From NCBI RefSeq assembly GCF_012516435.1, contig NZ_CP051216.1:1676001-1740000 (forward strand): a stretch of DNA of 64,000 nt, in the 5' to 3' direction. The DNA is from Pseudodesulfovibrio sp. zrk46 (GTDB taxonomy: Bacteria > Desulfobacterota > Desulfovibrionia > Desulfovibrionales > Desulfovibrionaceae). The notes beneath the pieces are model-generated. The model made no database searches and was not told the DNA's origin. It saw only the letters and a program-made list of their open reading frames with translations. The number at the start of each line of letters is the position of its first letter. Positions within the stretch are counted from its first letter, which is position 1. The position numbers and the translations under genes were made by a program. Of this stretch, positions 29,833-38,982 are shown piece after piece.

Positions 29833-30651
29833 TTACAGGTTGAAGAATCTACGGGCGTTGTCGCCAGTGATCTGCCAGAGGTCTTCCTTGGAGCGTCCCT
29901 TGATCTCGGCGATGCGTTTGGCCGTGAAGGCCACAAGGGCAGGGTGGTTGCGCTTGCCGCGCCACGGTTCGGGCGCAAGGTAGGGGCAGTCGGTCTCGAT
30001 GAGGAGGCGATCAAAGGGAATGCGGGCCACGGCGGCCTGCATGTCATCGGTCTTCTTGAAGGTGATGGGACCGGGGATGGAAATATACCAGCCGTTGTCG
30101 ATGACGGGCTGGGCCAGCTCAAGGCCGGAGCCAAAGCAGTGCCAGAGCACCGGATAGTCACGGAACCCTTCGGACTCGAGAATGGCCACGCAGTCTTCGT
30201 TGGCGTCGCGGGAGTGGATGATGACGGGCAACTCCAGTTCGCGGGCCAGATCAAGCTGCTTGAGGAAGGCGTCCTTCTGCACGTCGTGCGGCACACGATC
30301 CCAGTAGTAGTCGAGGCCGATCTCTCCCACACCCTTGAGGCGCGGGTTGGTCTTGAACAGCTCGCGCATGCGGGTAAGGGCATCTTCTGTCAGGGTGTCG
30401 GCATTGTTGGGATGCACGCCGAGCAGGAAGGAAACTTCCGGGTGATCGTCGAACAGGCCGTGCCGCTCATCAAAGGCGTCCGGGCCGAGAAATACGTTGA
30501 TGATATGGGAAATACCCGAAGCCTTGGCGCGGGCGAGAAGTTCCTCGCGATCTTCGTCGAAATCATCGAGATCGATGTGGGCGTGGGAGTCCACTCCGCC
30601 GAGGGGCAATTCCAGAGTCTCGGGTTCAGGACGCGGCTTTTTCTTGGACAT
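29833..30651 (-). CDS. tatD: TatD family metal-dependent hydrolase
   Basis: The 272-residue protein has the TatD TIM-barrel signatures: VDSHAHIDL, GEIGLDYYWD, IIHSRDA, LWHCFGSG and ETDCPYLAPEPWRG, covering the expected metal ligands. The family has 3'-5' DNase and related hydrolase activity, linked to DNA repair and turnover. The first 15 residues are a charged extension. It begins nine bases after the glycosyltransferase stop. Confidence 0.94.
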   Translation of the reverse strand: MSKKKPRPEPETLELPLGGVDSHAHIDLDDFDEDREELLARAKASGISHIINVFLGPDAFDERHGLFDDHPEVSFLLGVHPNNADTLTEDALTRMRELFKTNPRLKGVGEIGLDYYWDRVPHDVQKDAFLKQLDLARELELPVIIHSRDANEDCVAILESEGFRDYPVLWHCFGSGLELAQPVIDNGWYISIPGPITFKKTDDMQAAVARIPFDRLLIETDCPYLAPEPWRGKRNHPALVAFTAKRIAEIKGRSKEDLWQITGDNARRFFNL

Positions 30652-30660
30652 GATTCAGGC

Positions 30661-31656
30661 TCACAATGCTTCCCACAGGGCGAGGACCGATTTCCTCTGC
30701 TCTTCCGTGGAATAGGCGTTGGCGGTTTCTTGCCCCGCCTCAAGAGCCACGTCAAGGTAGAGATCCTTCTCGCGGATCATGGTCACGGCGTCCTGCAAAC
30801 ACATGGCGGCGTCCAGCACGTCGCCGTCGGCACACCACAGGCCGTTGCCCATCCAGTCAACCTCTTGCAGGGGCCACCAAGGCTTGAAGCGTGGCTCCGG
30901 CTGCGTCTGGCGCATGTAATCCCACCCACCGAAACCGGTGAAGCCAACGGGCAGGCAGCCGCAGGCCATGGCCTCCAGCGGTGGCAGCGGGCACCCTTCG
31001 GGAAAGCCCGTTGCGAGAAAAATATGGGACGAACGCAGCGCCTCGGCCACGCCGTGAGTATCCAGCCCTTCAATGGGACGCCATCGTATATTGGTGTTGT
31101 CCGAACCGCCGCACTGGTGTTCGAAGATCGATTTGATCTGCTGGACCAGCGCTTTATTCTTGCGCGGCATGTACGCGATGGTGATCTTGTTTTCCGGCTT
31201 CTTGTCCGGAGCGTGGAAAATGGAGCGGTCAATGCCGGGGCGCAGCACGGGCGCGTCTTTGCAGGTAGTCTCCTTGATGAAGTAGGAGACGGGCTCGGAC
31301 ACGGCCAGAAATTCCACGGGCAGGGTGTGCCAGTCCGCGCCTTCGGGTAGGGATGAAAACAGGTAGGCCCAGTTCTGCACGTAGCTGATGCAGGTGCATT
31401 TGGCTTCTAGCCCCGGAGCCAGCGCATTGACCCAGCCTTCGGGCACCAGCCACATATCCTGTCGCTCAAGGCGCATGTCGGCCCATTCGATGACTGGCGC
31501 AGCATCGGCCAGCCCTTCGGGACGCCAGCCTGACTGGTCGCGAGCCACAAGGAAAACTTCACGCCCATCCTGATGGAGGATGTCTGCGATCTGTCGAAGC
31601 ACCGTGACTCCGCCAGTGGGCTTTTTGACCGGTGGCAGGAAAATGTATGTTTTCAT
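30661..31656 (-). CDS. GT4-like glycosyltransferase
   Basis: The 331-residue protein starts at MKTYIFLPPVKKPTGGVTVL, where a Gly-rich loop typical of GT-B enzymes is seen, and has the GT4 donor-site motif EGCPLPPLEAMACGCLPV near residue 220. It likely adds a sugar during envelope glycan synthesis; donor and acceptor are unknown. The frame is open for 45 further codons upstream, but those overlap a hairpin-rich leader and start poorly. It leads the run with tatD and the thioesterase. Confidence 0.8.
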   Translation of the reverse strand: MKTYIFLPPVKKPTGGVTVLRQIADILHQDGREVFLVARDQSGWRPEGLADAAPVIEWADMRLERQDMWLVPEGWVNALAPGLEAKCTCISYVQNWAYLFSSLPEGADWHTLPVEFLAVSEPVSYFIKETTCKDAPVLRPGIDRSIFHAPDKKPENKITIAYMPRKNKALVQQIKSIFEHQCGGSDNTNIRWRPIEGLDTHGVAEALRSSHIFLATGFPEGCPLPPLEAMACGCLPVGFTGFGGWDYMRQTQPEPRFKPWWPLQEVDWMGNGLWCADGDVLDAAMCLQDAVTMIREKDLYLDVALEAGQETANAYSTEEQRKSVLALWEAL

Positions 31657-31835
31657 GGTGTGTAGGGAAGCATACTCACCCAAATTTGGCAAGTATACTC
31701 GGTGGGAGCGGGGCGGACCGGAGTTGGGGAAGCCCGCCCCGCTGGCTACGGGAAGGAGTGTTGTTCTTCCTTGAAAGACTACGTTCGCCAACGCGGTACA
31801 TCATGCCGAGAGGGTGACGATAGGGTTGCAAGTTC
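31657..31835. other. Leader with strong hairpin upstream of the GT4-like gene
   Basis: A 10-bp stem AGCGGGGCGG (31707-31716) / CCGCCCCGCT (31734-31743) sits in the region upstream of the minus-strand glycosyltransferase. No T-run follows, so it may be a leader structure rather than a terminator. No gene was seen. Confidence 0.4.
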
Positions 31836-32416
31836 GTGTGTTGTGGGGGGAGAAAAGCAGAAATCAGGAGAGGAGGCGGCTTATCAGCCGCTTCTTTATG
31901 AAAGAAGTTTTCGGCCCTGAAGGCCGACTTCTTTTTGTCTGGCGCGACAAAAATGAAGCAAAAAGCGCGCTTGCGTGGGATGGCCGCCTCGTGTTTGCCG
32001 ACTAAGAATCTGATCCAAGCTGGCAGCTTTCGCTTTTGCCTACTTCCGCTGCGCTCCAGTGCAAAATCGAACGAGACGCTGCCTGACGCTTGGTCAGCTT
32101 CTAAGTCTTGCAAACAAGGGCTGGTGCAGGGCTTCGTCTGTGAGAACGAAGTTGTCGATCGCCTCCTGCATTCTTTTTTCTTACAAACGAAGACCGGAAT
32201 CAGCATTAAGGCCCATCGTGCGTAGAAACTGACCAGATCGTTAGCCGCTGAATTCGTGCACCTAAGGGCAGCGACAAGTCGCGCAGTGCGCACTAAGGCT
32301 GACTATCTGGATCAGATTCTAGCCCGAAGGGGCAGCGGCCAAGCTACAAAAGCCGCGTTTCTTTGGTTCTTTCTTGGGGCGGCTCAGCCAAGAAAGAACC
32401 GCCGTCCGCGTAGGAC
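31836..32416 (+). repeat. Long structured repeat, copy 2 (plus orientation)
   Basis: This ~580-base stretch is the inverted partner of 12010-12600. The same hairpins occur in the same order: 31876-31891, 31902-31934, TTTTTGTC/GACAAAAA near 31932-31953, the long-range stem 32092-32103 with 32223-32234 (one mismatch here), and the terminal hairpin 32366-32399. That hairpin reads GTTCTTTCTTGG / CCAAGAAAGAAC, differing from copy 1 at two paired positions, with both partners changed. Similarity stops after CCGCCGTCCGCG. No convincing gene lies in it. Confidence 0.8.
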
Positions 32417-32470
32417 ATGGAGGAGCAAAAGCGACGGCTTTCGCGCTTGAAAAGCGCGTATCCCACCAAT

Positions 32471-32502
32471 AAAAGGCCGCCCCAAAAAGGGCGGCCTTCC
32501 TT
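32471..32502 (-). terminator. Rho-independent terminator after metW
   Basis: AAGGCCGCCC / GGGCGGCCTT with a six-base loop follows metW on the minus strand and ends in TTTTATT. Confidence 0.85.
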
Positions 32503-32531
32503 ATCTCTTATCTTCTTCCAAAAAAGGAACC

Positions 32532-33134
32532 TTAATCCCTCTCCCCAACCATGAATATACCAAACGTCGCAAACAAATTCGGCAACACCTTGATCACATG
32601 CCCCTTGGTATCGTGATGATGCGTGGAAATAGCCACCTCCTTCACGATGGGGACACCGAGCTGACCACAGAAGCGGTGAAAATCGGTGATGGGAATCACA
32701 CGAATGTTGGGCGTATTGTACCACTCGTAAGGCAGCTCCTTGGACATGGGCGCACGGCCAGTGAAGAACATCTGGAAGCGGTTCTTGATGTGGGTGAAGT
32801 TGGGGAACGACACGATGCATCGCTTGCCCACGCGCAACATCTCTCGGATGAGCTTTTCCGGCTCGTAGATCTGCTGCAGGGTCTGGGACAGGATGATGTA
32901 GTCGAACACGTTGTCCGGGTAGTCTTCCAACTCTTCGTAGATGTCGCCGTGGATGACGGAGAGGCCCTTGGCAATGGCCTGCCCAGCGGCATCCTCGTCG
33001 ATCTCTACGCCGGTGCCCTTGGTATTTTTGGTCTTGCGCAAGTGGTCGAGCAGGGAGCCGGTGCGGCAACCGAGGTCGAGTACTTTGGATTCGGGCTTGA
33101 TCCATGAGGCGATGACTTGCAGATCAAATCGCAT
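32532..33134 (-). CDS. metW: Methionine biosynthesis protein MetW
   Basis: The 200-residue protein is a MetW-type SAM-binding methyltransferase-fold protein: VLDLGCRTGSLLDHL is the SAM loop, GVEIDEDA follows, and ILSQTLQQIYEPEKLIREMLRVGKRCIVSFPNF is characteristic of the family. It acts with MetX in homoserine acetylation, probably as a partner rather than an independent methyltransferase. Its start overlaps the end of metX by 11 bases, indicating translational coupling. Confidence 0.95.
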   Translation of the reverse strand: MRFDLQVIASWIKPESKVLDLGCRTGSLLDHLRKTKNTKGTGVEIDEDAAGQAIAKGLSVIHGDIYEELEDYPDNVFDYIILSQTLQQIYEPEKLIREMLRVGKRCIVSFPNFTHIKNRFQMFFTGRAPMSKELPYEWYNTPNIRVIPITDFHRFCGQLGVPIVKEVAISTHHHDTKGHVIKVLPNLFATFGIFMVGERD

Positions 33135-34314
33135 GGCTACCTCCGGTCAGGCATTCGGTTCGGACGCGGTCGAGGAACCCGCCCATGAGGGCGTCGAGCC
33201 GCTCGTTGGGCAGCAGGAATGCATCGTGCCCCCATGGGGCCTCGATCTCGCAGAAGCTGACATCCAGCCCGTTCTTCTTCATGGCCTTGACCATGTCTCT
33301 GGACTGATAGGTCGGGTAGAGCCAGTCCGAGGTGAAGGAGACGACCAGATAGCGACATTTTGCGCGGGAAAAGGCCTGCACCAGCGAACCATCGCCGTGC
33401 TGGTTCTCCAGATTGAAATAGTCGGCAGCCTTGGTCAGATAGAGGAACGAGTTGGCGTCGAAGCGATCAACGAACTTGTTGCCCTGATAGCGCAGGTAGC
33501 TCTCCACCTGAAAGTCGGCCTCGAAGTCAAAGGAGAGCTCGACACGATCCTGTAACCGGCGGTCGAACTTATGACGCATGGATTCGTCAGAAAGATAGGT
33601 GATGTGGCCCACCATGCGGGCAACGGCCAATCCGTGCTCTGGGCGGCCGGATTCGTAATAGTCCCCGGCGTTCCACTTGGGGTCGGCCATGATGGCCTGA
33701 CGCGCCACCTCGTTGAAGGCGATGGCCTGCGCCGAGTGCTTGGTCGTCGTGGCCAGTGGTATGGCCGCGCAGACGCGCTCCGGGTAGCGAACTGACCACT
33801 CCAGCACCTGCATGCCGCCCACGGAGCCGCCGATGACGGCCAGCAGCTTGTCGATGCCCAGATGATCGACGAGGCGTCGCTGACAGCGAACCATGTCGCC
33901 GATGGTCACCACCGGGAAGGTGGCGGCGTAGGGGTGATCCGTCTCGGGATTGCGCGACAGGGGGCCGGTGGACCCCATGCAGCCGCCAATCACGTTGGAG
34001 CAGATCACGAAATATTTGTTGGTGTCGATGGGTTTGCCCGGTCCCACCATGATGTCCCACCACCCCGGCTTGGGGTCGTCTTCCTGATAGATGCCTGCCA
34101 CGTGGGAGTCGCCCGTCAGCGCATGGCAGACGAGGATGGCGTTGGACTTGTCCTCGTTCAGGGTGCCGCAGGTCTCATAGGCCAGCGAGACCGGAGCCAG
34201 CGTCCGTCCGCTCTCCAACGTGATGGGATCGCCGTCCTTGCCAAACGTGAATGTTTGCCGCTTCACCACGCCCACGGAAGAGCCGGTGTCCAGGTTGTCG
34301 ATGTATTCGCTCAT
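33124..34314 (-). CDS. metX: Homoserine O-acetyltransferase MetX
   Basis: The 396-residue alpha/beta-hydrolase carries the MetX triad: nucleophile serine in GGSVGGMQ, aspartate in FTSDWLYP and histidine in WGHDAFLLP, with NVIGGCMGSTGP and RNPETDHPY also typical. It acylates homoserine for methionine synthesis in the cytoplasm. Acetyl-CoA is assumed; some MetX members use succinyl-CoA. The start at MSEYIDNLD was chosen; a TTG 13 codons earlier is the only longer option. It is coupled to metW. Confidence 0.94.
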   Translation of the reverse strand: MSEYIDNLDTGSSVGVVKRQTFTFGKDGDPITLESGRTLAPVSLAYETCGTLNEDKSNAILVCHALTGDSHVAGIYQEDDPKPGWWDIMVGPGKPIDTNKYFVICSNVIGGCMGSTGPLSRNPETDHPYAATFPVVTIGDMVRCQRRLVDHLGIDKLLAVIGGSVGGMQVLEWSVRYPERVCAAIPLATTTKHSAQAIAFNEVARQAIMADPKWNAGDYYESGRPEHGLAVARMVGHITYLSDESMRHKFDRRLQDRVELSFDFEADFQVESYLRYQGNKFVDRFDANSFLYLTKAADYFNLENQHGDGSLVQAFSRAKCRYLVVSFTSDWLYPTYQSRDMVKAMKKNGLDVSFCEIEAPWGHDAFLLPNERLDALMGGFLDRVRTECLTGGSHAI

Positions 34315-34365
34315 GATGTCGTAGAAGATAGGTCCGCAGCGAGCCGCGGTCAATGGTTTGGGGTA

Positions 34366-34779
34366 TTACCCCATGTCGGCATCCCGGTACGCCATCAGCC
34401 GCTGGCTCAGGGTGCCGGTATGCAGTTCGAACAAATGGTTGTCGTAATCGTGGAAATACAGGGAGCGGCCTTCGCCCTCAATGCGGGGCCGACTGACGCG
34501 AACCTCCGGCCCGAGATCACGGATACGCTGTTGGTATTCCTCGAATTTGTCGTCGGGGATCCTGAAGGCAACGTGGTTGTAGGTCTGTTCAGACAGCGGT
34601 TCGCCCTCCATGGTGGCGATCCAGACGTTGCCGATCAGAAAGAACCGTTCGCGGGACAATGAGTGGGGCTTGTCGGCGCTGTCGTAGACTTCCACGGCGT
34701 CAAAGATCGCCTTGAGAAAGTCTGCGGTCCGTTCAAGGTCCTGCACGATAAAGGTGATGTGGCTCAGTCCTTCAACCAT
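34366..34779 (-). CDS. fosX: FosX-type fosfomycin epoxide hydrolase
   Basis: The 137-residue protein is a glyoxalase-fold (VOC) enzyme matching FosX throughout. Metal ligands H7 (GLSHI), H69 (TYNHVAF) and E118 (NHLFELH) and the general base E44 (SLSRERFFLI) fall at the positions known for FosX, and GEGRSLYFHDYDNHLFELHTGTL is nearly the family consensus. FosX opens the fosfomycin epoxide with water, using a divalent metal. It is one base from the rhodanese gene and 51 bases before metX, within a housekeeping run, so it looks chromosomal and not recently mobile. Confidence 0.92.
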   Translation of the reverse strand: MVEGLSHITFIVQDLERTADFLKAIFDAVEVYDSADKPHSLSRERFFLIGNVWIATMEGEPLSEQTYNHVAFRIPDDKFEEYQQRIRDLGPEVRVSRPRIEGEGRSLYFHDYDNHLFELHTGTLSQRLMAYRDADMG

Positions 34780-34780
34780 G

Positions 34781-35182
34781 TCACTTGCCTGCCTCGACTT
34801 CGCCGCCGAAGAGCTTCCACGCGAGCATGCCCCAGGTGGCGTTCATGACATCGGTGTAGCCGCCCTTGCGCAACTGGCGCACCACGGGCGGCGAGCGGTG
34901 GCCCGTCATGCAGACCACCACGATGGGATTGGTGGGGTCAGGCGATGCCGCGGCCAACTCGGCCAGCGTGGCCGGGAAAGGCACGTTGATGGCGTGGGGG
35001 ATGTGAAAGGCCTCGAATTCGGCCGGTGTGCGGACATCGATGATCACAGGCGCGTTGTCCTGATTGACCATCTGCTTGAGTGTCCACGGAGAGAGGGGGG
35101 AAACGCCGAAGCCGAGCCACCAGGCCACGTCCCACAGGATGAGCAGGGCGATGACCAGAATGAGGGCGGAAAGCGTACGCAT
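34781..35182 (-). CDS. Membrane-anchored rhodanese-like sulfurtransferase
   Basis: The 133-residue protein has one N-terminal membrane helix (LSALILVIALLILWDVAWWL) and a single rhodanese domain with IIDVRTPAEFEAFHIPHAINV and the active-site cysteine in VVVCMTGHRS. It probably carries or transfers sulfane sulfur at the membrane; the facing side is not certain. It starts three bases after the GNAT gene and ends one base before fosX. Confidence 0.88.
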   Translation of the reverse strand: MRTLSALILVIALLILWDVAWWLGFGVSPLSPWTLKQMVNQDNAPVIIDVRTPAEFEAFHIPHAINVPFPATLAELAAASPDPTNPIVVVCMTGHRSPPVVRQLRKGGYTDVMNATWGMLAWKLFGGEVEAGK

Positions 35183-35185
35183 GGG

Positions 35186-36025
35186 CTACCCCAGTTCGAA
35201 AGAGGTGACTCCGAATATCTTGTCCAGTGCAGTGGCTGGTTCGTCCTCGGTGTACATGCGCACCGTGACAAAGACCTCTTCAAGGTCGTGGCTTTTGGCC
35301 AGCTTCACGGCTGCGCCGTTGGGTTCAATGACATCGAGGAAGACCTTCTCGCCGGGGACAGCTGCCATCAATGCCTGATAGATGGTCTCGGCCACGTCGC
35401 CATTGTCGGCAAAGAGCGGGCCGATCTTGTAGCCCGATGCACAGGGACGGATGACGCCGAAGCCTGACAGGTTGTCTCCATCCATGACAGCAAAACCGCG
35501 GACGCCCACGGCCTCCAGCCATGAGCGCAGGAAGCTCTCGCGTCCTTCGGGAAAACACTGGCGGTCGTATGAAGCTATCTGGGTAAAATCCACCTTGCTG
35601 AGCGGTACGACCTCTTCGGGCTTGCTACCGCCGCCGATACCCTGAAAGCGGGTGCTGCGGTAGGAGGTGGAGAAACCGGATTTCTTGTAGGTCTGCTCCT
35701 GCTCGGTCACGGCGTCGAGGCCCACGTTGCGTCCTTCCAGATGCGTCATGGCGTGGTCCCACAGGGCCATGCCGTAGCCTTTTCCGCGCTCGGCCGGGAT
35801 CACGATATAGAGGCCGACGAAACCATAACCGTCGCCGTAACGGACGGCTGAGATGGTGGCCACGGGCTCACCGTTCTGTTCGGCGATGAAGAACCCTTCG
35901 GGGTCGGCAGCATAGAAACATTCGGCGTCGGACAGGCCGGGGTTCCAGCCTTCCTTGGCCGCCAGACGGATGGCGAAGTCCACATCGTCGCGGGTCATGG
36001 TGCGGATCACAGGTGCGTTAGTCAT
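35186..36025 (-). CDS. GNAT family N-acetyltransferase
   Basis: The 279-residue protein has an N-terminal GNAT domain with the acetyl-CoA loop (VIPAERGKGYGMALWDHAM) and a second, C-terminal GNAT-like half (from about residue 145), as in the YitH-type two-domain acetyltransferases. The substrate is unknown. The ATG at 36025, preceded by GGGAG, lies inside the last codons of mscS, so the two overlap by eight bases. Confidence 0.85.
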   Translation of the reverse strand: MTNAPVIRTMTRDDVDFAIRLAAKEGWNPGLSDAECFYAADPEGFFIAEQNGEPVATISAVRYGDGYGFVGLYIVIPAERGKGYGMALWDHAMTHLEGRNVGLDAVTEQEQTYKKSGFSTSYRSTRFQGIGGGSKPEEVVPLSKVDFTQIASYDRQCFPEGRESFLRSWLEAVGVRGFAVMDGDNLSGFGVIRPCASGYKIGPLFADNGDVAETIYQALMAAVPGEKVFLDVIEPNGAAVKLAKSHDLEEVFVTVRMYTEDEPATALDKIFGVTSFELG

Positions 36026-37328
36026 CACTCTCTCCCTTTTCGAGCTTCACGGACAGGGTGGATTCGGGCTTGAGCAGCACGTCGCGTTGCGGGAACGGGA
36101 ACTCGATGCCGTGCTCATGGTAAAGCCGCCAGATATTGAGCATGACCTCGCTGCGGACATTGGTCACGCCCTTTTCGGCGTCGGCAATCCAAATGCGCAG
36201 TTGGAGGTTCACGGAGTTGTCTGCGAAATCCACTAGCCGGGGGGCCGGGGCAGGGTTGGTGAGGACGCGCTTGACTCCCTTGGTCGCTTCCACGAGGAGG
36301 TCGAGGGCCTTCTCCACGTCCGAGTCGTAGCTGATGCCCACCGGAATTTTGAGGCGCACGTTGGTGTCTGTAAAGGTCCAGTTGACCACCTCGTCGGTCA
36401 TGAGCAGCTCGTTGGGGATGAGGTGCTCCTTGCCGCTGCGTGTCAGGACCGAGGTGTACCGGCCGTGGAGGTTGCGGACCACGCCGAAGACGTTGCCCAC
36501 CTCGATGGTGTCGCCGGGCTTGATGGAGTTGTCCAGCAGCAGAAGCACGCCCGCGATGTAGTTGGAAATGATTGTCTTGAGACCGAAACCGATACCAACG
36601 CCGAGTGCGCTGGAGAAGATGGCGAGACTGGTCAGGTCGATGCCCACGCTGGACAGGGCGAAGAGGATCGCCACGGTGAACAGGGAGACCTTGACGACCT
36701 TTTCGAGCAGCACCTTGATGGACGGCGAGAGGTCATTGGTCGCATAGATGCGCTGGGTGGCAAACTGGGAGGCCAGTGAGGCGATCTGCAAACAGACGCC
36801 GGCCAGAGCCACGCCCTTGATGACGCCAAGGGCCGTGATGGAGATGTCACCAGTAGAGAACTTCAGGCTCTCCAGGAAATCCGTGATGGGAGCGAGCAGG
36901 CCGAAGACGTGGAGCGCTGCCACGGCCCAGACCGTCAGCGATACGCTGCGGGCCAGCGACCTGTTGGGCATGATGCTGGTCAGCAGACGAATGATGATCC
37001 ATGCCACGGCCAGATCACTGGCCGCGTCAAGCAGGCGCGGGGTCATGTCCAGAGCGCGGAATACGGCTCCGGCGATCTGCATCAGGACGATGAAGCCCGC
37101 GATGTTGCCGATGTCGATGAGCGCCTTGAGGATAGACTTGGCCAGTTCGCCCCGGACGGATTCATCCACTTTGCGGAAGAGGCGGCCTTCGAAGCCGCGC
37201 CACAGCAGCAAGCCGAACAGGTAGGCGCCGAAGACGCACGCCCATTGGATGGCGGTGTTCACCGTCAGGACGTTGGTGTTGAGCCAGTCGCTCAGGTAGC
37301 TGATCACTTTATCGAAATCTATCTGCAT
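36018..37328 (-). CDS. mscS: MscS family mechanosensitive channel
   Basis: The 436-residue protein has five or six N-terminal membrane helices, then the pore-lining helix and beta domain of MscS (SSALGVGIGFGLKTIISNYIAG, followed by IKPGDTIEV, GVVRNLHGRYTSVLTRSGKEHLIPNE) and the cytoplasmic vestibule. It would release solutes on osmotic downshock in the inner membrane. It is longer than E. coli MscS by two or three N-terminal helices. It lies 26 bases after the ubiA-like gene. Confidence 0.93.
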   Translation of the reverse strand: MQIDFDKVISYLSDWLNTNVLTVNTAIQWACVFGAYLFGLLLWRGFEGRLFRKVDESVRGELAKSILKALIDIGNIAGFIVLMQIAGAVFRALDMTPRLLDAASDLAVAWIIIRLLTSIMPNRSLARSVSLTVWAVAALHVFGLLAPITDFLESLKFSTGDISITALGVIKGVALAGVCLQIASLASQFATQRIYATNDLSPSIKVLLEKVVKVSLFTVAILFALSSVGIDLTSLAIFSSALGVGIGFGLKTIISNYIAGVLLLLDNSIKPGDTIEVGNVFGVVRNLHGRYTSVLTRSGKEHLIPNELLMTDEVVNWTFTDTNVRLKIPVGISYDSDVEKALDLLVEATKGVKRVLTNPAPAPRLVDFADNSVNLQLRIWIADAEKGVTNVRSEVMLNIWRLYHEHGIEFPFPQRDVLLKPESTLSVKLEKGESDD

Positions 37329-37354
37329 TGGGGCCTCTCAAGCTCCGGAGTCTA

Positions 37355-38215
37355 TCACGCGGTGAACAGATCGAGCAACACGCCGAAGAAGAGCACCACC
37401 GCGATGACGCCGTTCATGGTGAAGAAGGCGACGTTAACGCGGCTCATGTCGTCCGGCTTGACCATCTGATGCTCGGCCATGAGGGTGATGCCCACGGCGG
37501 TCGCCACAAGGAAGTACCAGCCGCCGAGGCCCGCAGCCCAGCCTGCCATCAGGAAGAGGGCAGCGGTGATGACATGGCTCAGGGTGGAAATGGCCAGCGC
37601 GGACGGGATGCCCAGTCGGGCCGGGATGGACCACAGGCCCATTTCCTTGTCGAAGTCGGCGTCCTGACAGGCGTAGAGCAGGTCAAAACCAGCCACCCAC
37701 AGGGCCACGCCGCAGAAGAACAGGGCCGCAGGCAGGGTGAAGGTCGGATCCACGCACAGCCAGCCTGCTACCGGGGCCAGACCCAGTACGGCGCCCAACA
37801 CGAAGTGGCACCAGTAGGTGAAGCGCTTGCAGTAGCTGTAGAAGGCGGACAGGCCCAGCGCCAGCGGAGAAAGTTTCAGGCAGAGCGGGTTCATCAGGCC
37901 GCACATGACGATGAAGATCACGGCAGTGCCCACAAGGAACAGCTGGGTGAATCGGGTGGTCAGTTCACCAGTCACCAGCGGACGGTCCTGCGTCCTCGGG
38001 TTGGCCGCGTCCACATCCCTGTCGGCAAAGCGGTTGAAGGCCATGGCAAAGGAGCGGACAGCCACCATGGCGATGGTCAGGATGACGAGGTTGTACAGCC
38101 CGGGCCAGCCGCCAGCAGCCAGAAATGCGCCGATGAACGCAAAGGGCAGGGCGAACACCGAGTGTTCGATCTTAATCATTCTGCAAACAACACCCAGATC
38201 TTTCATGAACGACAT
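37355..38215 (-). CDS. ubiA: UbiA-type polyprenyltransferase (probably for menaquinone)
   Basis: The 286-residue integral membrane protein has the two Asp-rich prenyl-diphosphate motifs of the family, NRFADRDVDAANPRTQDRPL and DLLYACQDADFDKEMGL, and about eight helices. It attaches a polyprenyl chain to an aromatic acid. Desulfovibrios make menaquinone through the futalosine route, so this is likely the MqnP prenyltransferase, not a ubiquinone enzyme; that is inference. TGGAGG six bases before the ATG at 38215 decides the start. Confidence 0.88.
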   Translation of the reverse strand: MSFMKDLGVVCRMIKIEHSVFALPFAFIGAFLAAGGWPGLYNLVILTIAMVAVRSFAMAFNRFADRDVDAANPRTQDRPLVTGELTTRFTQLFLVGTAVIFIVMCGLMNPLCLKLSPLALGLSAFYSYCKRFTYWCHFVLGAVLGLAPVAGWLCVDPTFTLPAALFFCGVALWVAGFDLLYACQDADFDKEMGLWSIPARLGIPSALAISTLSHVITAALFLMAGWAAGLGGWYFLVATAVGITLMAEHQMVKPDDMSRVNVAFFTMNGVIAVVLFFGVLLDLFTA

Positions 38216-38362
38216 AAAGAACCTCCAGACTCTCGCCATGCTCTTGAAACTTGTGGGCGAGAACCCGTTTAGTATTCGTTGTGACCGGCACTGAGGCCCG
38301 CCTAGTTAAGAACTATATTGCTTTGTAGCCAATCAATTCAATGATTCTGTTCGGTCTTGTCA

Positions 38363-38803
38363 TCAATATTTGTTTACCAGCACGGCCCCGAGGACCAACA
38401 GCACGACACCGGCAACGCGTTGCCATGAGATGGCGTGGACGTCGAAGCTGATGAGGCCGAAGTGGTCGAGGATCAGGGCGCAGAGGAACTGGCCCGCCAG
38501 CAGCCATGCCATGGTGGTGGTGGCTCCGAGGTTGGCGGCAAGGAGGATGATGACGGTGACGAAGAACGCGCCGAGCAGTCCGCCTCCCCAGGCCCAGAAT
38601 GGCGCGGACGCAGCCATGGCCTGAGTGGGAATGGGGCGCGTGAGCAGCCCGTAGACGAGCAGGGCCAGCGTGCCCACGGCAAAGGAGATGAACGATGCCC
38701 AGACCGGATCGGCCAGGGCCTGCTTGAGACGCAGGTTCACGCCTGCCTGGAGCGGCATGGTGGCCCCGGCAAGCAGGGCGAGAAATACGAACAGCCATTT
38801 CAT
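38363..38803 (-). CDS. DUF606/YdcZ-type membrane transporter-like protein
   Basis: The 146-residue protein has five predicted membrane helices and the family pattern PLQAGVNLRLKQALADPVWASFISFAVG. DUF606 proteins are related to half-size drug/metabolite transporters and may act as dimers; no substrate is known. The start at 38803 gives the usual length; 47 codons upstream are open but unlike the family. The ribosome site is weak. Confidence 0.8.
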   Translation of the reverse strand: MKWLFVFLALLAGATMPLQAGVNLRLKQALADPVWASFISFAVGTLALLVYGLLTRPIPTQAMAASAPFWAWGGGLLGAFFVTVIILLAANLGATTTMAWLLAGQFLCALILDHFGLISFDVHAISWQRVAGVVLLVLGAVLVNKY

Positions 38804-38982
38804 GAGCGGCAGGATATCGCGCTTTGCCTTGTTCGTCCATGGAAAGGTCCCGGTTCCAGTAGGGTTTATAGCGTAATTGTCGGCAGTTCGTAACCGAAGC
38901 GCCATTCTCGCGAACCCAAATCCCGCTAGACGGTTATCAGTCAATGGACAACCAATTCTAGAGAAACAAAAGAGGACTTGAA

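Noticed and set aside
34315..34365. SAM riboswitch upstream of metX
   Set aside because: The gap to fosX is only 51 bases and shows no riboswitch-like fold.
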